DNA of 9,832 nt from Bacteroidales bacterium. Its GTDB lineage: Bacteria; Bacteroidota; Bacteroidia; Bacteroidales; JAAUTT01. The notes under the pieces were generated by a model, which searched no databases, was not told where the DNA came from, and saw nothing but the letters and a program-made list of their open reading frames with translations. The stretch covers positions 1 through 9,832 of the forward strand of contig JANXXY010000392.1 of the NCBI GenBank assembly GCA_025350365.1. The letters run 5' to 3'. Positions 1-5,344 of the stretch are shown here, piece by piece (the first letter of the stretch is position 1; each line of letters starts with the position of its first letter). The position numbers and the translations under genes are program-made.

Positions 1-508
1 ACATATATTCCAACCATTCGGCCATTTCCTGAACAGTTCCACTACCCACATTCCCGGAAACATAAGCGTCGCAGCCCAGCATTTCGCACAGGTCAAGAAA
101 TTCGTGTGTTCCGAAACTGTTATCCTCAGTAACACCGCCCCAATTCACATTTACTATGGATGCACGTTTATCCTTAGGGCCAACACCATCTTTCCAATGG
201 TAAGTATCGGCAAAGCAACCACCCGGCCAGCGTAAAACAGGGATATTTATCTCCTTCAACGCTTTCACAACGTCATTACGAATACCGCGTGTATTTGGAA
301 TACCTGAGTTTTCGCCAACCCAAATACCCTCATAAATACATCGTCCCAAATGTTCAGCAAATTGCCCGTATATGTCTTTACTAATTGGGACTGTCGCTTT
401 ATCGACGTTAAGTACAATTGTATTATCTGTTTTATTTTGAGCCACAGATAATTGAAATCCAGAAATAACAAAAAACAGAATAAGAAGGATGCCTTTTGAA
501 TTTTTCAT
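1..508 (-). CDS. Secreted alpha-L-arabinofuranosidase, GH51 (partial, N-terminal third)
   Basis: The reading frame starts at the ATG on the complement of 506-508 and stays open to the left edge, giving 169 codons of a protein that in this family is usually about 500 residues or more. Residues 1-24 form a signal peptide (basic start MKNSKG, hydrophobic core, cleavage near SVAQ), so the enzyme should be exported to the periplasm or beyond. The GH51 hallmarks follow in order: IYGQFAEHLGRCIYEGIWVG, LRWPGGCFADTYHWKDGVGP, NWGGV, NSFGTHEFLDLCE and NVGSGTVQEMAEW. The catalytic glutamates lie beyond the edge and cannot be checked. The family hydrolyses terminal alpha-L-arabinofuranosyl residues of arabinan, arabinoxylan or arabinogalactan. 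The gene lies 46 bp downstream of the Nudix regulator on the same strand, with no terminator between them, so co-transcription is plausible. Family assignment is firm; exact substrate is inferred. Confidence 0.93.
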   Translation of the reverse strand, partial: MKNSKGILLILFFVISGFQLSVAQNKTDNTIVLNVDKATVPISKDIYGQFAEHLGRCIYEGIWVGENSGIPNTRGIRNDVVKALKEINIPVLRWPGGCFADTYHWKDGVGPKDKRASIVNVNWGGVTEDNSFGTHEFLDLCEMLGCDAYVSGNVGSGTVQEMAEWLEYM

Positions 509-519
509 TAGAGTTTTAA

Positions 520-532
520 TTAATAGTTAATT
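520..532 (-). promoter_or_regulatory. AATTAACTATTAA leader element upstream of the GH51 gene
   Basis: A 13-base word (TTAATAGTTAATT on the plus strand) sits 12-24 bases before the GH51 start codon. The identical word precedes galK at 5134-5146, and a shorter version precedes the transporter gene at 2677-2687. No Shine-Dalgarno sequence is present, so this AT-rich word may belong to the translation initiation region or leader. Its function is unproven. Confidence 0.3.
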
Positions 533-554
533 ATCAAATATTATGAATTTATAT

Positions 555-1280
555 TTATGTATTCATTTTAATTAGTGCGTCCTTTTTCACTTTCATTTGA
601 AAGTGAAATCCCATTTCTGCAAACATCCTGTATTTCTCTTTATTAAACATATAATAAAAAGCACCCTTTTTAGATGATCCTTTTTCTTTTTCATCCATTT
701 TATCTAATAACCCTGTTTCGAGAATTCGTTTGCGAAAGTTTCGTTTGTCGAGTTGCTCTTGATTGATAGCTTCGTATAAGCTTTGCAATTGAGGCAGAGT
801 AAATTTTTCGGACAAAAGCTCAAATCCGATGGGTTTCGTAACAATTTTGTTTCGTAGAGTTTTAAGAGCCTTCTCAACCATTTTATTATGATCGAATATA
901 AGAGTTGGCACTTTATTAATTGATATCCAATGAGCTCCATGAGCTTCTGCTAGTTTCCTGTCGTTTTCATCCACTTTAATCAATGCATAAAATGCAATTG
1001 AAATGGTTCGTTCGCCCGGATCGCGGTTTACATCACCATAACTTTGAAGTTGTTCCATATAAATATTGGTAAGCCCTGTAAGCTGAAGGAGTATTCTTCG
1101 GGCTCCTTCATCAAGGCTCTCGTAATTCTTTAAAAACCCTCCCATTAACGACCATTCACCTTTTGCCGGTTCAAATTTCCTCTTTAATAACAAAAGTTTA
1201 AGTTCGCCTGCATCGAAACCAAAAATAATGCAGTCCAGAGCTACATAGTGCCGATCTTCATCCTGATAAAAAGCTCCCAT
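555..1280 (-). CDS. araR: Nudix-fold sugar-responsive transcriptional regulator, AraR-like (NrtR family)
   Basis: This 241-residue protein has a Nudix domain at about 10-145 and a winged helix-turn-helix at about 150-241 (FTLPQLQSLYEAINQEQLDK, then NFRKRILETGLL). The Nudix signature Gx5Ex7REUxEExGU is only half present: G48, E54, R62 and G69 fit, but the metal-binding glutamates are replaced by I63, Q66 and L67, so hydrolase activity is unlikely and the fold probably binds an effector. This is the architecture of the NrtR family, and of Bacteroides AraR, a Nudix-fold repressor of L-arabinose utilisation. The neighbouring GH51, GH43, mutarotase, galactokinase and sugar transporter genes support a sugar role. 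The gene lies between the terminator of the transporter operon and the GH51 gene, and has its own -7-like box and a palindrome upstream. The effector could instead be xylose or another sugar, since related Nudix regulators exist in the phylum; the family is sure, the symbol less so. Confidence 0.82.
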   Translation of the reverse strand: MGAFYQDEDRHYVALDCIIFGFDAGELKLLLLKRKFEPAKGEWSLMGGFLKNYESLDEGARRILLQLTGLTNIYMEQLQSYGDVNRDPGERTISIAFYALIKVDENDRKLAEAHGAHWISINKVPTLIFDHNKMVEKALKTLRNKIVTKPIGFELLSEKFTLPQLQSLYEAINQEQLDKRNFRKRILETGLLDKMDEKEKGSSKKGAFYYMFNKEKYRMFAEMGFHFQMKVKKDALIKMNT

Positions 1281-1302
1281 AAATTTATTTTCTGACTAAT
1301 TT

Positions 1303-1321
1303 AAGTGTTTTTAATACACTT
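1303..1321. promoter_or_regulatory. Candidate operator: 19-bp palindrome upstream of the Nudix regulator
   Basis: AAGTGTTTTTAATACACTT is a palindrome with eight of nine base pairs matching around a central T. It lies 22 bp upstream of the regulator start codon and about 12 bp downstream of the -7-like box, so it would overlap the start of the transcript. A bound repressor there would block its own transcription. The symmetry and position are seen; binding by the Nudix regulator is inferred. Confidence 0.55.
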
Positions 1322-1333
1322 CACACGTTTTTG

Positions 1334-1341
1334 CGAAGGTA
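1334..1341 (-). promoter_or_regulatory. Candidate -7 box for the Nudix regulator gene
   Basis: On the minus strand TACCTTCG matches the Bacteroidota -7 consensus TAnnTTTG at all but one defined position. No convincing TTTG -33 box is seen 19 bp upstream (the bases there read ATTA). The position, downstream of the transporter terminator and upstream of the palindrome, fits a separate promoter for the regulator. Confidence 0.4.
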
Positions 1342-1392
1342 ATTAAATTTTGGAAAAAAGTAATAAATAGTTAGTCGTTTTATTTTCATAAA

Positions 1393-1422
1393 AAAAAGCC
1401 ACCCTGGATAGGATGGCTTTTT
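1393..1422 (-). terminator. Intrinsic terminator of the galK-galM-transporter unit
   Basis: A 13-bp stem (AAAAAGCCACCCT against AGGATGGCTTTTT) closes a 4-base loop. On the minus-strand transcript all pairs form, with one G-U wobble, and the stem is followed by a run of seven U. It begins 17 bp past the transporter stop codon. The stem is nearly symmetric, so it could also act on the plus strand, but no plus-strand gene ends here. Confidence 0.88.
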
Positions 1423-1438
1423 ATAAATCGAAAAAAAA

Positions 1439-2665
1439 CTATCGGATTTTCGATCCTTTTACTGCGAAAAAAATCATATATAAATAATAGAAAAACATGA
1501 GACTTACGGCTATCATTACAGATCCTGTTACTACCTGAATTTTACCCATAATTAAAGTTAAAATTGAAGCGCCAATTACCGAGGTGGCAATAACACCGGA
1601 AGCTACTTTAACATGTGGGCCCAGATCTTCCAATGCAAGGTTGTAAATAACCGGCCACATGATTGAATGAAATAAGCCGGTGGCAAGAAACAACCACATA
1701 GCAACAAGGGGAAGACTGGAGCTTAGTGCAAATGAAGCTCCCAACAATACTCCGCCACCAATAGCACAAATTGCCAAAATTTGTCCGGCTTTGAATTTTC
1801 TTAAAATGAATATTCCTAAAATACGACCTACCATCATCCCACCCCAATAATATTTTAACATATCTGTTCCGTTAATACCTTGAATACCGAGTGATTTAGC
1901 ATAATCAGGAAAGAAGCTCGAAATGCCTATTTCTATTCCCATATATAAGAAAATTGCCAGGGAACCTAACCAAACATGAGTGTATTTAAAAGCACTTGAT
2001 TTGTACAATCTCTTTTCAGAGCCTGCAGCTTGGTTATCTTCGGTTTTTATCTCAGGTAATTTTAAGAAAAACATGATTACCAGAATGACTGCAGTAATAA
2101 TGCCGATTACCATAAAAGGACCCTTTACAATTTCTTGAATTGCTGAGTTTTCCATTTTTGAACCAGGTTCTAGTTTAGGAGTAACTAAAAGAACAGAAAC
2201 AAAAATAGGTGCGAATACTGTAGCTACAGAATTGAGTGCGTTTGTCAGAGTCAAGCGGCTTGCTGCAGTTTCGGGGCTTCCCAAAGCATTTACGTAGGGT
2301 GCCGCAGCAACTTGCAAAATTACAACTCCAATTGCAAATACCGAAACAGTACTAAGAAATCCATAATAACCGTTTGATACTCCGGGGATGCATAGAAAAA
2401 ACCCTAATGATATTAATGCTAGACCCGCCAAAACCCCATTTTTATAACCGATTCTGGTAAGCATAAAGCCTACAGGTACTGATAAAATATATGCTCCATA
2501 AAAAAACGTATTGGGCAACTGTTTTTGAAAATCATCTAAGCCAAATGCATTTTTTAAGAAATCGATAGTCGAATTGTTCATTGTAGTAATAAAGCCAAAC
2601 AGGAAAAATAAAGATGCCATTACTATCAATGGAAACAGATAACCGGGTTTGTTTTGTTCACTCAT
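1439..2665 (-). CDS. MFS sugar transporter, FucP/GluP family (fucose-galactose-glucose symporter type)
   Basis: This 408-residue protein has about twelve hydrophobic segments in the two-times-six MFS layout, with a charged central loop near residues 205-225. Family markers include FFLFGFITTMNNSTIDFLK in TM1, FYGAYILSVPVGFMLTRIGY with the MFS RxGYK motif after TM2, and LQVAAAPYVNALGSPETAAS followed by LTNALNS in TM4-5. Members import L-fucose, D-galactose, D-glucose or similar sugars with protons or sodium across the inner membrane. The mutarotase and galactokinase genes directly upstream argue for galactose or glucose. Aligned by eye to E. coli FucP, the proton-linked Asp46 becomes N31 and Glu135 becomes Q118, while Asn162 is kept as N145; relatives of GluP also vary here. 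It is the last gene of the unit, 21 bp after the epimerase and just before a terminator. The family is confident; the substrate is inferred. Confidence 0.88.
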   Translation of the reverse strand: MSEQNKPGYLFPLIVMASLFFLFGFITTMNNSTIDFLKNAFGLDDFQKQLPNTFFYGAYILSVPVGFMLTRIGYKNGVLAGLALISLGFFLCIPGVSNGYYGFLSTVSVFAIGVVILQVAAAPYVNALGSPETAASRLTLTNALNSVATVFAPIFVSVLLVTPKLEPGSKMENSAIQEIVKGPFMVIGIITAVILVIMFFLKLPEIKTEDNQAAGSEKRLYKSSAFKYTHVWLGSLAIFLYMGIEIGISSFFPDYAKSLGIQGINGTDMLKYYWGGMMVGRILGIFILRKFKAGQILAICAIGGGVLLGASFALSSSLPLVAMWLFLATGLFHSIMWPVIYNLALEDLGPHVKVASGVIATSVIGASILTLIMGKIQVVTGSVMIAVSLMFFYYLYMIFFAVKGSKIR

Positions 2666-2686
2666 TTTATTAAATTATTAGTTAAT

Positions 2687-3739
2687 TTATTTTACTGAAA
2701 ATTTATAAATACACGAATGTTTGTATGTTTCCTCAGGATGTAAGATTGTTGATGGGAAATGAGGTTTATTAATAGCATCTGCAAAATGCTGGGTTTCCAG
2801 ACAAAAAGCCCAGCGTCTGCCATATAATTTTCCTCCCTTTCCTTTTTCACCATCAATCCAGTTGGCTGTATACAACTGCACTCCTGGTTGAGTAGTAGAA
2901 ACTTCCATCAATCTACCAGATTCCAGATCGTATGCAATAGCAGCCAAGACTAAATCTCCTGTTTGATTCTTTAAAACCCAGTTATGGTCGTAACCTGCTC
3001 CAAAACGAAGCTGCTCATCTCCCGTATCTATCCGGGATCCAATTTTTCTTGGTTGTGTAAAATCCATAGGTGTTCCCTTTACACTGCGAATTTCACCTGT
3101 TGGAACTGATGTTTCATCTACAGGAGTAAAATACAATGCATTGATCATTAATTCCTGATTAAGAATGTCTCCGGTGCCTTCACCAGCAAGATTAAAATAG
3201 GAATGACTGGCAAAATTAACAACAGTAGTTTTATCAGTTGTCGCCAAATAATCCATAATTAATTCGTTGTCATCAGTTAATGTATAAGTTACGGTAACTT
3301 TTAGATTCCCTGGGTACCCTTCCTCGCCATCTTTAGATAAGTATTCCATGACAACTTTGGAAGATGAAAAACTTGTTACATCCCATACAATCTTACTAAA
3401 GCCTTTGATTCCGCCATGCAAATGGTTGGGACCGTTGTTAACTGCCAGGTTATATTCCTTATTTTCAAGAATGAATTTCCCCTTGCCTATTCTGTTGGCA
3501 CATCTACCGCATACAGCACCCATGTAAGGGCTGTTACCATTGATGTATTCGCCTATTGTATCATAACCCTGAACGATATCAGCTAAATCTCCTTTACGAT
3601 CAGGTGCATAAATACTAACTATAATAGCTCCATAATTAGTTACTTGTGCAATAACACCTTTTTTGTTTTTTAATGTATAAAGCGCAGTAGGCTTGCCATG
3701 GTGTGTTCCCTTAAATGAATCTTCCTTTATAATGTTCAT
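2687..3739 (-). CDS. galM: Aldose 1-epimerase (galactose mutarotase)
   Basis: The 350-residue length is normal for the family. GalM interconverts the alpha and beta anomers of galactose, glucose and other aldoses, supplying the alpha-galactose that galactokinase uses. Motifs visible in order: GRCANRIGKGKF at about 78-89, NNGPNHLHGG at 101-110 with catalytic-type histidines, SHSYFNLAGEG at 179-189 including H180 as general acid, GYDHNWVL at about 249-256 with substrate-binding D251, GVQLYTANW, and CLETQHFADA near 313-322 with E315 as the probable catalytic base. No signal peptide is present, so it is cytoplasmic. It lies between galK and the transporter gene, 95 bp after galK and 21 bp before the transporter, and reads as a middle gene of that operon. 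In a pentose locus it may also act on arabinose or xylose. Confidence 0.93.
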   Translation of the reverse strand: MNIIKEDSFKGTHHGKPTALYTLKNKKGVIAQVTNYGAIIVSIYAPDRKGDLADIVQGYDTIGEYINGNSPYMGAVCGRCANRIGKGKFILENKEYNLAVNNGPNHLHGGIKGFSKIVWDVTSFSSSKVVMEYLSKDGEEGYPGNLKVTVTYTLTDDNELIMDYLATTDKTTVVNFASHSYFNLAGEGTGDILNQELMINALYFTPVDETSVPTGEIRSVKGTPMDFTQPRKIGSRIDTGDEQLRFGAGYDHNWVLKNQTGDLVLAAIAYDLESGRLMEVSTTQPGVQLYTANWIDGEKGKGGKLYGRRWAFCLETQHFADAINKPHFPSTILHPEETYKHSCIYKFSVK

Positions 3740-3761
3740 GATGTATGTATTTAATTAGCAG

Positions 3762-3838
3762 GTAAGTAGTGAAGCAGAATAGCAGGATAGATAAAGGATA
3801 ACAACATTTCTCCTTTCCATCTTCCCTACTTTTCTTAC
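3762..3838 (-). other. Imperfect long hairpin in the galK-galM spacer
   Basis: The 95-bp spacer is purine-rich in one half and pyrimidine-rich in the other on the plus strand. Three nested complementary pairs can be read: GTAAG (3762-3766) with CTTAC (3834-3838), TAGTGAAG (3767-3774) with CTTCCCTA (3821-3828, one mismatch), and AAAGGA (3793-3798) with TCCTTT (3811-3816) around a 12-base loop. No U-run follows, so it is not a classic terminator. It might shape mRNA stability or the relative expression of galK and galM, or be chance pairing in a biased tract. Confidence 0.3.
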
Positions 3839-5118
3839 AATTCAATCTTTATGGAACCCTTTTGCCTTATAAACAGCTTGTGACATGCTCCTTTTCCATA
3901 AACATGCTCAAGCGTGGATACATATTTATCAAGTAGGTTTTTAGGCACAAAAGCCTGAATAGTTCCTGCAAAACCTCCACCATGAACGCGCCATGCACCT
4001 TGACCTTTGAGTATCATTTCGCTTAAAGCTAATGCTAACGAAACGCCTTGTTCACGAACATTATTTACAGGGTAAATATTTTGATTATACATGAATGAGC
4101 TATAACCAGATTCGATGATCATACCAAGGAACGATTTAAAATCGTTTTTCTCTAAAGCTTCAACTTGATTTACAACACGTTGATTGTCTCCAAGAAAGTG
4201 ATATGCGCGGAGCAAAGCACGATCGCCAACCTTTTCACGAATTTTAGGTGCAATTTCAACAACTTGTTCAAGTGTAACCTCACGAAGTACTTTGGCTCCC
4301 AATTCAGCGGCTACAGCTTTCATATCTGTGGGCAGCGAAGCATATTCATCGTTCAAATCAGCGTGATTTCCACCGGTATCGGTAATAACCAGAGCAAATC
4401 CGGTAGCAACAAAATCGAAGCCCACTTTCTTCACAATAGGTTTTGACGGATCTTTAAAATCAATCGTTATCAATCCGCCCACGGAACAAGCAGTTTGATC
4501 CATCAAGCCACAAGGTTTTCCAAAGAAATTATTTTCGGCATATTGCCCTATGATAGCATTTTGAACGGGATCGAGTTTGCCGTTGTTAAATAAGTGACTA
4601 ATGATAGCGCCGATTAGCACTTCAAATGATGCGGAAGAACTCAATCCCGATCCTTTAGGTACACCACCATCAATAATGGCATCAAAACCACCTATTGCAA
4701 AACCCAATTCTTTAAGACGTGCACTAACACCACGAACTAGTGAAACTGATGTAAAATACTCTTCTTTGCTAGCCTTAAGGTTAGAAAGATCCACCTCAAA
4801 TTTTGGATATCCAACCGAATCGATACGAACGATGTTGGAATTATTTTTTGCAGCAACAGCCGCATTATCAAGATTAACTGCACCGGCAAGAACCCGACCA
4901 TAATTATGATCAGTATGATTTCCACCAATTTCGGTACGTCCAGGAGAGCTAAATAATTCAACATCATCATTTTTAAATGATGAGTGAAACTTTTTTAACA
5001 AGTCAGCATAGCGGTGAGCCTGTTTTTGGAGCACAACAGAGTCATTACCATACAATTCTTTAAAAATGTTGTTATTACCATTATTAATTTTAGTAATTAA
5101 GGCATCCACTTTTCCCAT
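3835..5118 (-). CDS. galK: Galactokinase (GHMP kinase family), GGNHTDH variant
   Basis: The protein has 427 residues, somewhat longer than the usual 380-390, partly through a roughly 40-residue N-terminal segment. It should phosphorylate alpha-D-galactose with ATP to galactose 1-phosphate, the first Leloir step, in the cytoplasm. The galactokinase signature is at 59-83 (SPGRTEIGGNHTDHNYGRVL), the GHMP ATP loop GSGLSSSAS at 156-164, the catalytic-base region GKPCGLMDQ with D207, and the third GHMP motif GGGFAGT at 380-386. R61, H68 and D70 match human R37, H44 and D46, but the sugar-contacting Glu43 of the usual GEHTDY motif is N67 here, and the tyrosine is histidine. I recall this GGNHTDH form from other Bacteroidota and Firmicutes proteins annotated as galactokinase. 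It heads the galK-galM-transporter unit, behind a promoter at 5279-5309. Another related sugar as substrate cannot be excluded. Confidence 0.9.
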   Translation of the reverse strand: MGKVDALITKINNGNNNIFKELYGNDSVVLQKQAHRYADLLKKFHSSFKNDDVELFSSPGRTEIGGNHTDHNYGRVLAGAVNLDNAAVAAKNNSNIVRIDSVGYPKFEVDLSNLKASKEEYFTSVSLVRGVSARLKELGFAIGGFDAIIDGGVPKGSGLSSSASFEVLIGAIISHLFNNGKLDPVQNAIIGQYAENNFFGKPCGLMDQTACSVGGLITIDFKDPSKPIVKKVGFDFVATGFALVITDTGGNHADLNDEYASLPTDMKAVAAELGAKVLREVTLEQVVEIAPKIREKVGDRALLRAYHFLGDNQRVVNQVEALEKNDFKSFLGMIIESGYSSFMYNQNIYPVNNVREQGVSLALALSEMILKGQGAWRVHGGGFAGTIQAFVPKNLLDKYVSTLEHVYGKGACHKLFIRQKGSIKIEL

Positions 5119-5133
5119 AGGTTTATTGTTTTT

Positions 5134-5146
5134 TTAATAGTTAATT
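5134..5146 (-). promoter_or_regulatory. AATTAACTATTAA leader element upstream of galK
   Basis: This is the second exact copy of the 13-base word found before the GH51 gene at 520-532, here 16-28 bases before the galK start codon. The bases around it differ between the two sites, so it is a shared leader motif rather than a long duplication. A role in translation initiation is a guess. Confidence 0.3.
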
Positions 5147-5278
5147 GACCGTGCAATATATAAAATATTTTGTTTGAATGGTGAAGAAGCAAGACAGAAG
5201 TTAAAAGTTAGGATCCTACCCTCTGCCCACCGCAATCCGCCAACTGACGACCTGTTTTCACGAGTATTTATCTAGCAA

Positions 5279-5309
5279 AAAATTTATCCACTACCCAGTT
5301 TAATACAAA
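5279..5309 (-). promoter_or_regulatory. galK: Candidate promoter of the galK-galM-transporter operon
   Basis: On the minus strand TTTG (5306-5309) is followed after exactly 19 bp by TAAATTTT (5279-5286), which matches the Bacteroidota -33/-7 pair TTTG-N19-TAnnTTTG except for the last base. Transcription would begin near 5273, leaving a leader of about 155 nt before galK. The leader holds a GC-rich block (about 5213-5262) in an AT-rich setting. No riboswitch I recognise is visible. Confidence 0.5.
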
Positions 5310-5344
5310 GAAAATAGTTGAAATCATATCATTTTCATTCAGAC

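Noticed and set aside
265..471. A 68-residue open frame inside the GH51 region
   Set aside because: It lies on the same strand but in another frame than the clearly recognisable GH51 protein, and shows no family features.
555..1280. Annotation as an active Nudix hydrolase
   Set aside because: The metal-binding glutamates of the Nudix box are missing and a DNA-binding winged helix is attached, so a regulator fits better.
4165..4903. Plus-strand open frames of 93 and 100 residues opposite galK
   Set aside because: They are antisense to well-conserved galactokinase motifs and show no recognisable protein features.
5215..5226. TAGGATCCTA in the galK leader as a terminator for the GH43 gene
   Set aside because: The palindrome has no loop of its own and no U-run follows it on the minus strand.
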